Part shown: in pieces, positions 35,369 to 43,861 of the stretch | Numbering within the stretch: position 1 is the stretch's first letter | Layout of the letters: each line of letters begins with the position of its first letter | Assembly (NCBI GenBank): GCA_011390885.1 | Contig: JAABRO010000033.1 | Location: 17,389 to 81,388, forward strand | DNA: 64,000 bases | Direction: 5' to 3' | From: Gemmatimonas sp. | GTDB lineage: Bacteria > Gemmatimonadota > Gemmatimonadetes > Gemmatimonadales > Gemmatimonadaceae | Notes under the pieces: generated by a model | What the model was told of the DNA's origin: nothing | Database searches by the model: none | Seen by the model: only the letters and a program-made list of their open reading frames with translations | Position numbers and translations under genes: made by a program

Positions 35369-35653
35369 ATGCCCGACATCACCTGCCAGCGCTGCGGCCA
35401 GACGCGCGCTGGCTTCGACAAGGCCCCGATCGGGGTCGTAGGCGCCACGGCTGAGCGCCTCGTGGCCGAGATCTGCCAGACGTGCTGGGCCGACTGGTTG
35501 AAGCAGCAGACCATGCTCATCAACCACTACGGGCTCAACCTCATGGACCCGCAGGCCCGCACCTTCCTGAGCCGCAACCGCGACGGCTTCCTGTTCAAGG
35601 CGGGGAACGCCGAGGACGTGGACACCTCGAAGCAGGGCACGATCAGCTGGTGA
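35369..35653 (+). CDS. Fe(2+)-trafficking protein, YggX-like
   Basis: 94 residues. QTCWADWLKQQTMLINHYGL and PQARTFLSRN match the small YggX family (oxidative protection and iron handling), and CQRCGQTRAGFDK gives an N-terminal Cys pair. E. coli YggX has a single reactive cysteine near the N-terminus, so the CxxC is a variation that could bind metal. Monocistronic, closed by a strong terminator. Confidence 0.82.
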   Translation: MPDITCQRCGQTRAGFDKAPIGVVGATAERLVAEICQTCWADWLKQQTMLINHYGLNLMDPQARTFLSRNRDGFLFKAGNAEDVDTSKQGTISW

Positions 35654-35660
35654 ACGAACA

Positions 35661-35692
35661 ACGCCCCGGCCATGCGAGCATGGCCGGGGCGT
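35661..35692 (+). terminator. Terminator after the YggX-like gene
   Basis: A 15-bp perfect stem (ACGCCCCGGCCATGC and its complement) lies 8 nt past the stop and is followed by CGTGCCTT. Confidence 0.8.
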
Positions 35693-35740
35693 CGTGCCTT
35701 CGGGGAGTGTCCTGCGGTGTTGCGGGGTCCTGCAGCGGGA

Positions 35741-35950
35741 TCAGCCGTTGCCGGCGATGTAGCGGGCGAAGCGGCCGCAGACGGCGCACTTGAGCGTCAC
35801 GTGGGAGTTGCTCGGCGGCGGATAGAGCGCGGGTTCTCGCGTGATCTCACCGGAGCACGACGGGCATGCCAACGGCAGTCCGCTGCGATCGCTCGCGATC
35901 AAATGCAACGCCTGCGCGGGATTGTAGGTGTTCGGCCTCGGCTTCCGCAT
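35741..35950 (-). CDS. Small zinc-ribbon protein
   Basis: 69 residues from ATG 35950 (MRKPRPNTYN); the frame extends 20 codons further up without support. Two Cys pairs, CPSC (about residue 30) and CAVC (about 56), form a likely zinc ribbon. A basic N-terminus and a short tail RYIAGNG complete it. Function unknown. Divergent from the marR-type gene. Confidence 0.6.
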   Translation of the reverse strand: MRKPRPNTYNPAQALHLIASDRSGLPLACPSCSGEITREPALYPPPSNSHVTLKCAVCGRFARYIAGNG

Positions 35951-36082
35951 GTCCGCCCCTCCTCGGGTGTGCGTGGCGCAGTGCGACCATCGCATTGCGC
36001 GATGCCTCATGATAGCGCGATCCGGTCCATCTCTCTACTGAGTGATGCAAAAATAACCGGATTGGATACATTTGACGGTTAT

Positions 36083-36106
36083 AGTTCGGTCCCAGTGGTC
36101 CGAACT
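36083..36106. promoter_or_regulatory. Operator-like palindrome upstream of the MarR gene
   Basis: AGTTCGG (36083-36089) and CCGAACT (36100-36106) are exact complements, with a further CC/GG pair inside. It lies in the AT-richer region between the divergent genes and about 60 bp before the regulator's start, a plausible autoregulatory site. Confidence 0.45.
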
Positions 36107-36164
36107 TTCGACGTTGGGTCCCCGGGCTTGCGAAACCGTGTGCACAGCCCGAGGCTTGGAGTCC

Positions 36165-36785
36165 ATGACCGTCCGCCGCTCTTCCAACACCGCTTCCTCG
36201 CGCCGCACCGCGGCCGTGCGCCGCGACCCGGCGAGCGTGCCGCGTCCGTCGTCCGCCGATGCAGGAAACGCGCGCGACGCTGAGCCGGGGATCATTGCCG
36301 GCACCGCGCACCCCCTCGAGGTCACGCCGGAGACGGCCGACGCCCTCAAGCTCTGGGTCGTGCTCTCGCGCGCCCAGTCGGCCGTGGCGGCCCACGTCGC
36401 GGCCGACGTGCAGCAGCACGGCCTCACGCTCACCGAGTTCGCCATCCTCGAGGCGCTCTATCATCGGGGCGCCATGCTGCTGGGGGAGGTGCAGCGGCGC
36501 ATTCTGGTCTCCAGCGGGGGCATCACCTTCCTCGTCGACCGTCTCGTGGCCAAGGGGCTCGTGGAGCGCCAGCAGTGCGCCTCCGACCGACGGGCCCGCT
36601 ACGCCGCGCTCACCGCCGACGGCGAGGCGCTCCTGGCGCGCATCTTCCCCGGACACGCGGCCGCGATCGAGCGTGCCGTGGGCACGCTCTCCGCCGAGGA
36701 GCAGCGCGTCGCGATCGGCCTGCTCCGGCGCCTCGGGCGTGGCGCCGCTGCGATCGCGCGGGAGGACGGATCGGGGGAGGGTTGA
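36165..36785 (+). CDS. MarR-family transcriptional regulator
   Basis: 206 residues from ATG 36165 (GGAG at 36158-36161). An unusually long, basic, low-complexity N-terminal tail (about 1-55) precedes the winged helix. The DNA-binding part reads LTEFAILEALYHRGAMLLGE, then VQRRILVSSGGITFLVDRLVAKGLVERQ and DRRARYAALTADGEALL, a clear MarR pattern. The YceI gene follows under a promoter whose -35 overlaps this gene's stop, so it is the obvious candidate target. Confidence 0.88.
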   Translation: MTVRRSSNTASSRRTAAVRRDPASVPRPSSADAGNARDAEPGIIAGTAHPLEVTPETADALKLWVVLSRAQSAVAAHVAADVQQHGLTLTEFAILEALYHRGAMLLGEVQRRILVSSGGITFLVDRLVAKGLVERQQCASDRRARYAALTADGEALLARIFPGHAAAIERAVGTLSAEEQRVAIGLLRRLGRGAAAIAREDGSGEG

Positions 36786-36822
36786 CTCTCGGGTTGTGGT
36801 GTGTATCTTACCACTGAGATAC
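36782..36822 (+). promoter_or_regulatory. yceI promoter with overlapping palindrome
   Basis: -35 TTGACT (36782-36787), 16-bp spacer, -10 TATCTT (36804-36809). GTATCT-N8-AGATAC (36803-36822) is a perfect palindrome over the -10, of the size MarR dimers bind. Confidence 0.65.
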
Positions 36823-36885
36823 TAACAACTGAGCCGCACGCCCGGCGTGCGTCAGCCCCAACACTCATCCATAGGAGCTTCCGAC

Positions 36886-37416
36886 ATGCGCTGGGCCATC
36901 GACCTCACCCACAGCCAGATCACGTTCGCCGTCAAGCACCTCGGCATTTCCACGGTGCGCGGCACGTTCGACGCCTTCTCCGGCACCATCGACGAGCAGG
37001 ACGGCGTGATCAGCGGCGCCGACATCACGATCGACGTCGCCTCGCTCAACACGGGCACGGCCCAGCGTGACGACCACCTCCGGTCGGCGGACTTCTTCGA
37101 CGTGGCGAACCACCCCACGGCCAGCTTCCGCCTGCTCTCCGCGCAGCGCACCGGCGAGGCGCTCACCGCGCAGGGTGAACTCACCATCCGCGGCGTGACC
37201 AAGCCGGTCACCCTCACCGGCGAGATCGGTGGCCCGGCCAAGGATCCGTGGGGCAACACGAAGGTCAGCGCCACGCTGTCCACGAAGCTGCCGCGCAAGG
37301 AGTGGGGCCTCACCTGGAACGCCACGCTCGAAACGGGCGGCCTGCTCGTGAGCGAGGACGTGAAGCTCGACATCGAGCTGCAGGCGGCCCCGGCCGAGGT
37401 CGGCGCGGCGGCGTAA
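36886..37416 (+). CDS. YceI-family lipocalin-like protein
   Basis: 176 residues, one YceI domain: WAIDLTHSQITFAVKHLGI, STVRGTFDAFSGTI, DDHLRSADFFDVANHPTASF and LTIRGVTKPVTL. The family binds polyprenoid-type lipids in its barrel. No signal peptide is present, so this copy is probably cytoplasmic. ATG at 36886 follows AGGAG (36873-36877). The upstream MarR gene and overlapping operator suggest induction by a small ligand or stress. Confidence 0.92.
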   Translation: MRWAIDLTHSQITFAVKHLGISTVRGTFDAFSGTIDEQDGVISGADITIDVASLNTGTAQRDDHLRSADFFDVANHPTASFRLLSAQRTGEALTAQGELTIRGVTKPVTLTGEIGGPAKDPWGNTKVSATLSTKLPRKEWGLTWNATLETGGLLVSEDVKLDIELQAAPAEVGAAA

Positions 37417-37442
37417 GCGGCTCGCGCGATCCCGCACGACAA

Positions 37443-37479
37443 ACGCGCCCGGTCCGCCTTGCTGGCGGGCCGGGCGCGT
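37443..37479. terminator. Bidirectional terminator
   Basis: A 16-bp stem with one T-G pair (37443-37458 and 37464-37479) between convergent genes. On the minus strand it is followed by TTTG. Confidence 0.75.
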
Positions 37480-37513
37480 CTCGCATCACGCTCGCCGTGG
37501 CGTCACGCGTCGT

Positions 37514-37732
37514 CTAGCCGACGTACACGACGTCACCCTCGGCATCGATACCGAGCTCCTGCTCCAGTCCGCACACGCCACACACGAGCGACGCGATCCA
37601 CTCGATGCCGAGCGCGTCCTGCAGCCGCGCCTCGGCCGGCTTGATCGCCAGCTTGCGATAGCTGTACTCGAGGCACCCGCTGCACGCATGCGCGCGCGCG
37701 ATGCGCTCGGCACGCTCCCGCGAAATCGACAT
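37514..37732 (-). CDS. Small cysteine-pair protein
   Basis: 72 residues with CSGC (about residue 17) and CGVC (about 51), a probable zinc-binding pair. It otherwise resembles no family I know. Its ATG shares a base with the stop of the SPFH gene (TGATG at 37730-37734), so it is translated with it. Confidence 0.6.
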   Translation of the reverse strand: MSISRERAERIARAHACSGCLEYSYRKLAIKPAEARLQDALGIEWIASLVCGVCGLEQELGIDAEGDVVYVG

Positions 37733-38829
37733 CAGCCCTCGCGGTCGTCCGACGAGCCGCTGCCGCCTGCTCCGAGCACGCCGCGCAGCGGATCGGGATA
37801 GCCGAGCGACGGGGCGCTGCGCGTGGGGCGCGGCGGGGCGCTGCCGGGTGACGTATCGCTCCCTTCGCGCGCACGCAGCAGCTCGCGCAATCCGCCGAGT
37901 GCGCCCATCACGCCCGACGCCTCCACCGGCATGAAGATCGTGGACCCCTTGCCGGCTGCGAGCTGAGGCAGCGCCTCGAGGTACTTGAGGCCGAGCAGAT
38001 AGGTGGACGCCTGCCCCTCGGGGAGCGCAGCCGCGATGCGGGCGATGGCCGCGGCCTCGGCGTCCGCCATGGCGAGGCGCGCCTCCGCGTTGCCCTGCGC
38101 GCGCAGGATCGCGGCCTCGCGCTCACCCTCGGCGGTGCGCACCTGCGCTTCACGGCGGCCTTCGGCCTCGAGCACCGCGGCGCGCTTGCTCGCTTCGGCG
38201 TTGGTGACGGCGGCGCGACGCTCGCGCTCGGCGCGCATCTGCAGTTCCATGCTCTGCTGGATGTCGCGCGGTGGCTCGATGCTCTGCAGTTCCACGCGCG
38301 TCACGTCCACGCCCCAGCCGATCGACGCCTCTTCGATGACTTCGCGCATGCGCTGGTTGATCACGTCACGGCTCGAGAGCGTGCTGTCGAGCTCCATCTC
38401 GCCCACGATGTTGCGCAGCGTGGTACGCGTGAGCGTCTCGAGCGCGTAGGGCAAGTTGGCCACCGAGTACGTCGCCTTCTGCGGATCGGCCACGCGGTAG
38501 TAGAGGACCGCGTCGATGTCGATGGTCACGTTGTCCTTCGTGATCACCGGCTGGCTCGGGAAGTTGAGCACCTGCTCACGCAGGTCGATGCGCGTGGTGA
38601 CCGACTGCACCACCTTCTTGAGGCCGCCCGGGTCGGTGTCGAAGAAGCGCACCTCGATGGCGCGCGGCCGCTCGATGAACGGGATCAGGATGTTGAGCCC
38701 GGAGCGCGCGATGCGGTCGAAGCGGCCCAGCCGCTCGACGACGAGCACCTCGGCCTGGCCCACGATCTTGACGGACGAGACGATGATGGAGAGGGCGAGA
38801 ACGCCCAGCACGAGGCCTGCGATCAGCAT
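37732..38829 (-). CDS. SPFH/stomatin-family membrane protein
   Basis: 365 residues. An N-terminal helix (about 2-22) is followed by the band-7 domain (VVERLGRFDRIARSGLNILI, VLYYRVADPQKATYSV, LRNIVGEMELDSTLSSRDVI), then a long Ala/Glu/Arg coiled coil (about 200-270) and a Pro/Ser-rich tail. It is closest to the paraslipin/QmcA type, which forms oligomeric cages or scaffolds on the inner membrane. ATG at 38829 starts at the membrane helix. A TAGCTT box lies at 38892-38887. Confidence 0.9.
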   Translation of the reverse strand: MLIAGLVLGVLALSIIVSSVKIVGQAEVLVVERLGRFDRIARSGLNILIPFIERPRAIEVRFFDTDPGGLKKVVQSVTTRIDLREQVLNFPSQPVITKDNVTIDIDAVLYYRVADPQKATYSVANLPYALETLTRTTLRNIVGEMELDSTLSSRDVINQRMREVIEEASIGWGVDVTRVELQSIEPPRDIQQSMELQMRAERERRAAVTNAEASKRAAVLEAEGRREAQVRTAEGEREAAILRAQGNAEARLAMADAEAAAIARIAAALPEGQASTYLLGLKYLEALPQLAAGKGSTIFMPVEASGVMGALGGLRELLRAREGSDTSPGSAPPRPTRSAPSLGYPDPLRGVLGAGGSGSSDDREG

Positions 38830-38968
38830 GGTCGGTGCTCCCGGAGGGTGGTGACGCACGGCGCGGTCGAAACGCGTCCACCGGAAAAGCTAACCGGGCC
38901 GCGCGCACCGAGGGATCGGTGGGCGCGGCCCGGCAGGATCGTGCGTGCAGCGTGTGGCGCGGTACGCC

Positions 38969-40081
38969 CTACTTCCCCACCCAGTCGGCTACGAACACGT
39001 TCGTTTCGCCCTCGACCTTCGCGCCGCGGTTCGACGCCCAGATGAGCTTGGTGCCGTCGGGGCTGAACATCGGGAAGCCGTCGAACTCGGGGTGCGTGGT
39101 GATCTTCGTGAGCCCGGTGCCGTCGAGGTTCACGAGGTAGAGGTTGAAGTCGCGGCTGCGCGGGTTCTCGTGGTTGGACGAGAAGATGATGCGCGTGCCA
39201 TCGGGGGTCCACGTGGGGCCGAAGTTGGCGCCGCCGAGCTGCGTGATCTGCCGGTTGTCGCTGCCGTCGGCGTTCATCACGAACAGCTCCACCTTGCTCG
39301 GCCGGATCATGTTGTTGGCGAGCAGCTCGTCGTACTGCGCGAGCTCGGCGCTGTCCTTGGGGTGATGCGCGCGGTACACGATCTTCGTGCCATCGGGCGA
39401 CCACCACGGGCCGCCGTCATAGCCGCGCGTGTTCGTGAGGCGCTTCACGTTCGTGCCGTCCACGTTCATCGTGTAGATGTCGAGGTCGCCGTCCTTGGTG
39501 GACGTGAACACGATGGAGGTGCCGTCGGGGGACAGGATGCCCTCGGCCGTGTAGACGCCGTAGTTGGTGAGGCGCTGCAGGTCGCTGCCGTCGGGCTTGC
39601 TCGTGTAGATGTCGAACTTGTCGAGCGGCCAGACGTAACCCTGCGACGGATCGGGGCGCGGCGGGCAGGCGGTGTCGGCGTGGTGCGTGGCGGCGAAGAA
39701 GACGCGCGAGTCGCCGTTGTAGAAGTAGCCGCAGGTGGTCTTGCCGCCGGCGGAGATCTTCGTGACCTCGGAGCCGTCGGCGCGCATGACGTACTGCTGA
39801 TCGCAGCTGCGTCCATCGCGCGTGCTCTGGAACGTGATGTACTGGCCGTCGGCGCTCCAGTAGGCTTCGGCATTCTCTCCGCCGAAGGTGAGCTGCCGCA
39901 GATTGGCGAGGTACGGCTGCTCCTCCGCCTCGATCTGCGCGGTGCTGACGGTGGCCGAGTCGGCGGAGGCGTTCTCGGAGGCGCGGGTTTCGGCCGTGCC
40001 GCCGCAGGCGGTGAGCAGGGCGAGGAGCGCCGCGCCGGCGAGCGGGCGCGCGAAAGCTGAAGGCGTGGTCGAGTCAGGCAT
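38969..40081 (-). CDS. TolB-like beta-propeller lipoprotein
   Basis: 370 residues from ATG 40081. The lipoprotein signal ends LLTACGG (Cys about residue 26). At least six blades are visible with the WD40-like PD40 pattern, for example YWSADGQYITFQSTRDG, SPDGTSIVFTSTKDGDLDIY, WSPDGTKIVYRAHHP, WTPDGTRIIFSSNHENPRS and FSPDGTKLIWASNRG. Such lipoproteins are common in this kind of bacterium and are thought to bind other proteins in the periplasm. True TolB is less likely, as no tol-pal genes are near. Confidence 0.85.
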   Translation of the reverse strand: MPDSTTPSAFARPLAGAALLALLTACGGTAETRASENASADSATVSTAQIEAEEQPYLANLRQLTFGGENAEAYWSADGQYITFQSTRDGRSCDQQYVMRADGSEVTKISAGGKTTCGYFYNGDSRVFFAATHHADTACPPRPDPSQGYVWPLDKFDIYTSKPDGSDLQRLTNYGVYTAEGILSPDGTSIVFTSTKDGDLDIYTMNVDGTNVKRLTNTRGYDGGPWWSPDGTKIVYRAHHPKDSAELAQYDELLANNMIRPSKVELFVMNADGSDNRQITQLGGANFGPTWTPDGTRIIFSSNHENPRSRDFNLYLVNLDGTGLTKITTHPEFDGFPMFSPDGTKLIWASNRGAKVEGETNVFVADWVGK

Positions 40082-40141
40082 GCGGGAGCGTACTGTGGCC
40101 GTTTCGCAGCTGCCATCCGTACAATTCCGGACCTGCATGCG

Positions 40142-40175
40142 CCGAGGGCCCGCAGCGTCGGCTGCGGGCCCTCGG
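40142..40175 (-). terminator. Terminator of the Ctp protease gene
   Basis: 14-bp perfect stem CCGAGGGCCCGCAG/CTGCGGGCCCTCGG around a 6-nt loop, about 25 nt past the protease stop on the minus strand. No T-run follows. Confidence 0.65.
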
Positions 40176-40199
40176 GGTCGTCCGGTGTGGTGCGGCGGT

Positions 40200-41807
40200 T
40201 CAGTTGCCGCGGTTGCTCGCGCTGCGGGCGGGGCGCGCCACCTCGGCGCGGGCGGCGGCGAACAGCTCGCTCTGCGTGTTGCCCTTGCGGAGGAGCTCCA
40301 TCGCCTTGCGGAGCTGGTTGTCGTCGCGGATCTCGCGGCGCTTGGCCAGCGTGTCGCCGAAGGCCGCGCGGGCGATGCGGCTCTCGAGGTAGCGGTCGGC
40401 CTCGCGTCGGCCGGCCTCCCAGGTCGCGCGGTCGATCTTCACACCGGCCGTATCGAGGCGGGTGTAGAAGGTGTCAAGCCACTCCGGCTGAATCTCGAAG
40501 TCCGGCTGCACCTTGCCCTTGAGCTCGAGCGCCATCTCGCCGAGCACACTGAAGAAGACGCCCATCTTGGGAAGAATGAGGCGCCGCACCGCCTGCTCGG
40601 CCGCAGGGATCGTGTCCGGCTTGACCATGACGTCGGGGGTGATGCCACCACCGCCGTAGACCACACGCCCCCCTTCCGACTTGTACTGCGGCCGGTTGGC
40701 CAGCGATGTGTCCACGACCGCGGTGTCCGCGATGGCGTCGAGCACGAACGCGTCTCCCTGCTTGCGCTCCTTCTGGATGGAGCGGCCGCTGGGGGTGTAC
40801 CACTTGCCCGTGGTGATCTTGAGCGCGTAGCCGCCGTCGAGCGGATAGAGCGACTGCACGAGCCCCTTGCCGAACGAGGTGGTACCGAGCACGAGGGCGC
40901 GGTCGTAGTCCTGCAGCGCGCCGGCCACGATTTCGGAGGCCGAGGCGGAGCCGCCGTCGGTGAGCACGACGAGCGGCACGTCGGCCGCGAGCGCCGCCTG
41001 GTCGGTGGTGAAGCGCTGCATGTCGCCCCGGCCGCGCACGCTGGCCACTTCCTTGCCCTGCGGCAGGAAGAGGTTGGTGGTGGAGATGGCCTGGTCGAGG
41101 ATGCCGCCCGGGTTGCCGCGCACGTCGAGGATGATGCCCTTGGCACCGCGCTCCTGGAGCGAGCGCACGGCCTTGGCGACGTCGTCGGTGGTGTTCTCGC
41201 TGAAACGCTCGATGGGGATGTAGCCGGTGCGCTCGTCGAGCATGAGCGTGTACCGCACGGCCGGCACCTTCACCTCGGCGCGCCGGAAGTTCATGGTGAT
41301 CGGCTCGGCCACGCCGGGGCGGCCGAAGGTCACGCGCACCTGGGTGCCTGGCAGGCCGAGCAGCTTGTTCTGCACCTGCTGCGTGGTCCAGCCGCGGGCC
41401 GGGAAGGTGTCGATCTGGAGGATCGCGTCGCCTTCCATGACACCACCGCGCTCGGCGGGCGTCTCGGGGAAGACCTTGCCCACGGTCACGTACGCGCCGA
41501 TGGGGGTGATCTCCATGCCCAGGCCGGCGTAGCGCCCGTTGGTGTTGCGGGTGAACTCCTCCATCTGCTTGGGCGAGAAGAGTTCGGTGTAGGGGTCGCC
41601 AAGTTCCTTCACGAGGCCGCGGGCGGCCTTTTCGTACAGCGCGTTGGCGTCGAGGGTGTCGACGTAGCGCAGGTGCACGAAGGTGAGGACCTGGTCGAGC
41701 AGCTGGGCGCCACCGCGCACGTCGCGCGCCTGCAGCGCGAAGCCGCCGGCGAGCACGGGGACCACGAGGAAGCCGGCCACGAGGGCGGCTTTGCGGAAGC
41801 GGGTCAT
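40200..41807 (-). CDS. C-terminal processing protease, S41 family
   Basis: 535 residues. An N-terminal membrane helix (about 7-25) is followed by LGDPYTELFSPKQMEEF, a PDZ domain (about 90-170, GRYAGLGMEITPIG) and the S41 core. The catalytic serine is in GGSASASEIVAGAL and the lysine in TTSFGKGLVQSLYPL. An extended C-terminal region of about 170 residues follows. It would cleave periplasmic or envelope proteins from their C-termini. ATG at 41807 is chosen at the signal anchor; the frame is open further into the repeat region. Confidence 0.92.
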   Translation of the reverse strand: MTRFRKAALVAGFLVVPVLAGGFALQARDVRGGAQLLDQVLTFVHLRYVDTLDANALYEKAARGLVKELGDPYTELFSPKQMEEFTRNTNGRYAGLGMEITPIGAYVTVGKVFPETPAERGGVMEGDAILQIDTFPARGWTTQQVQNKLLGLPGTQVRVTFGRPGVAEPITMNFRRAEVKVPAVRYTLMLDERTGYIPIERFSENTTDDVAKAVRSLQERGAKGIILDVRGNPGGILDQAISTTNLFLPQGKEVASVRGRGDMQRFTTDQAALAADVPLVVLTDGGSASASEIVAGALQDYDRALVLGTTSFGKGLVQSLYPLDGGYALKITTGKWYTPSGRSIQKERKQGDAFVLDAIADTAVVDTSLANRPQYKSEGGRVVYGGGGITPDVMVKPDTIPAAEQAVRRLILPKMGVFFSVLGEMALELKGKVQPDFEIQPEWLDTFYTRLDTAGVKIDRATWEAGRREADRYLESRIARAAFGDTLAKRREIRDDNQLRKAMELLRKGNTQSELFAAARAEVARPARSASNRGN

Positions 41808-41941
41808 GCGGCGCCTCTGGAGCGGGGAACGGGCGGAGGGATTCGGGGCCCGTTGCACGGTGCGCAGCGGGCGGCGGATCCACAAGGGGCTTCTGATTAG
41901 ACGTTGGACCCCGGGGAGGCGTTTCCAGTTCCTCGGTGGGG

Positions 41942-42098
41942 GCAGTTGCACACCCGAGGCTCGGGGCTCGTGGCTTGCCGCTTGCCGCCGTGCTGCGCGA
42001 TGCGGACCGGAGGGTCGGTGTCGGGCGCGGTCATCGCGACAAGACGGACCCGAGGGGAAAGCCGCGAGGCTCGAGCAGCGTGGCGTGTTGGACTGCTC
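41942..42098. repeat. Inverted pair of dispersed palindromic repeats (copies F and G)
   Basis: Copy F (41942-41990) begins GCAGTTGCACACCC and is the most diverged. Copy G (42043-42098, inverted) keeps CTCGCGGCTTT and CTCGGGTCCG. The pair sits between the RepA-like gene's stop and the protease gene. Confidence 0.7.
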
Positions 42099-42140
42099 GC
42101 CCTCGAGGTTCGGGGCGGGTTGGCCCCTTTGTCCCCCACC

Positions 42141-43001
42141 CTACTCCTCGTCCCTTGGCCGCGTGGACAGCACGTAATCCACGAACCAGCTCCGGTCGTA
42201 CTGCCGGATCGCGACATCCCGCACCAGCCCGGCCGAAAGCAGCATCTCGTGCGCGGGCTGCAGCACGCGCTGCAGGTGGCTCGGGTATCGCTGGCTGAGC
42301 GGGAGCTGCTCGGCCAGACGCTCGAGCGGGACGCGCCATGACAGCCGGCCCTCGGCGCGGGCCACCTCGAGCAGCCGGTACAGGCGTCGCGCCACCGGGC
42401 TGGAGAGGGCGTGGTAGCGCGTGACCGACAGCGCCACGATGTGCCGCGAAAACAGGTTGGCGCGCAGGGTGGGGGAGAGCACCACGCGGGCGTCGCCGGG
42501 TTCGCCGGTGGCGAGATTGGCGAACAGGTTCATCTGCTCGCGCTCGGCGGCGCGGCGGCGCTGCACGGCCACGGACGAGAGCAGCGTGAAGGCGAGCTCC
42601 GGGCTGTCGCCGCTCGAGGCCGAGTAGTAGGCCCCGACCGATTCGAGCGTGGTGCGCTCGAGGCGGGTGAGCGCGCCGCGGAGCTGCTCGTACGTGCGCC
42701 CGTCGGCGCGGCGCCCCATGGAGCGCAGGAAGGCGTGCAGCGTGAACGACACGGCGCCATCGGTGGGCGCGCCGGCCTCCTGCCAGCGATGCAGGATCTC
42801 GACGTAGACGTCCTGATCGAAGGTGCCGGGGAGCCGGTCGTCGGGCGCCGGAATGACGCGCCAGCGCCCGCCGTTGTCCGTGGTGAACGTGACGGGCGTG
42901 TCGTCGGCTGAATCACTCAGCCGGAAGAGCGGCAGGGCCTCGAGGGAGCGATCGAGAACGACTCCACGGGTGGCCGGGCGCCGACGCGCGGCGAGGGTCA
43001 T
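42141..43001 (-). CDS. Plasmid-type replication initiator RepA-like protein
   Basis: 286 residues. The pattern ALPLFRLSDS, RWRVIPAPDDRLPGTFDQDV, YVEILHRWQEAG, YEQLRGALTRLERTTLES and the tandem winged-helix region near SSPVARRLYRLLEVARAEGR fit the RPA/RepA family of initiators known from plasmids and phages. It lies among ordinary chromosomal genes with no par or mobilisation genes nearby and no iterons noticed. It may be a domesticated initiator or a regulator built on the same fold. Confidence 0.72.
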   Translation of the reverse strand: MTLAARRRPATRGVVLDRSLEALPLFRLSDSADDTPVTFTTDNGGRWRVIPAPDDRLPGTFDQDVYVEILHRWQEAGAPTDGAVSFTLHAFLRSMGRRADGRTYEQLRGALTRLERTTLESVGAYYSASSGDSPELAFTLLSSVAVQRRRAAEREQMNLFANLATGEPGDARVVLSPTLRANLFSRHIVALSVTRYHALSSPVARRLYRLLEVARAEGRLSWRVPLERLAEQLPLSQRYPSHLQRVLQPAHEMLLSAGLVRDVAIRQYDRSWFVDYVLSTRPRDEE

Positions 43002-43062
43002 CCATCAAAGTTGGTGACCCGGCACACGGAGGGCCAGAGGGGCCCCGGGCTGCGTCCGCGTC

Positions 43063-43785
43063 TCAGGCCAGTCGCAGCACCTGCCCTGTCACGTTTCGCG
43101 CGGCACGGCCACAGAGGAACAGCAGCACATCGGCCACCGACTCGCGCTCCACGTAGCTGTCCTTGTCCCCCATGCTGTCCACGTTCGAGGCGGTGCGAAT
43201 GGCCGTGGGGGCAACGGCATTCGCGCGCACGCCATGCTCGGCTTCGGCGTGGGCGACGCTCTGCATGAGGGCGAGTACGGCGCTCTTGGCGGCGGCGTAG
43301 GCAGCGATGCCCGCCGTGCTGCCGCCCGGCAGCGCCGCGGCACTCGCGAAGTACACCACGCTGCCGCGCGCGGCGCGCAGCGCGGGGAGGAAGGCGCGCG
43401 TGGCGGCGTACGCGGTGTCGGCACTGATCGTGAACTGCTTGCGCCACCCGGCGGGATCGCTCGTGTCGAGCGGGCCGGTCATGCCGAAGCCGCCGGCGGC
43501 GTTGATCAGGGCGTGCACCGCACCGTTCGCGGACGGGTGCGCGGCAAGCACCTCGCGCGCGATCGCCTCGGCGCGAACGGCATCGCTCAGGTCGCCCGCA
43601 TGCGCCGTGGCCACGAAGCCCAGGGCGCGCAGCTCGTCGGCGCGGGCGCGTACCTGCTCCTCTGAGACATCCAGAAGCGCCACGTGCGCGCCGGCCTCGC
43701 AGAAGGCGCGCGCGATGGCTTCGCCGGCCTGGCCGGGCCGGCCGACGCCGGTGATGACGACGAGCTGGTTCATGTATGCGGACAT
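43063..43785 (-). CDS. Short-chain dehydrogenase/reductase
   Basis: 240 residues. VVITGVGRPGQAGEAIARAF is a glycine motif with an insertion, INAAGGFG is the NNAG equivalent, and FASAAALPGGSTAGIAAYAA then AK gives the catalytic Ser, Tyr and Lys. The C-terminus GQVLRLA is typical. ATG 43785 (MSAYMNQL) or 43773 (MNQL) could be the start. Substrate unknown. It is 76 bp downstream of the serine genes on the same strand. Confidence 0.8.
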   Translation of the reverse strand: MSAYMNQLVVITGVGRPGQAGEAIARAFCEAGAHVALLDVSEEQVRARADELRALGFVATAHAGDLSDAVRAEAIAREVLAAHPSANGAVHALINAAGGFGMTGPLDTSDPAGWRKQFTISADTAYAATRAFLPALRAARGSVVYFASAAALPGGSTAGIAAYAAAKSAVLALMQSVAHAEAEHGVRANAVAPTAIRTASNVDSMGDKDSYVERESVADVLLFLCGRAARNVTGQVLRLA

Positions 43786-43861
43786 GGGGGACTCCCGAGA
43801 CGAGGCACCGCGCTCGAGCCGAGCGCACGGCGCCGATGGTGAGCGGAATGAGCGCCGCGAA

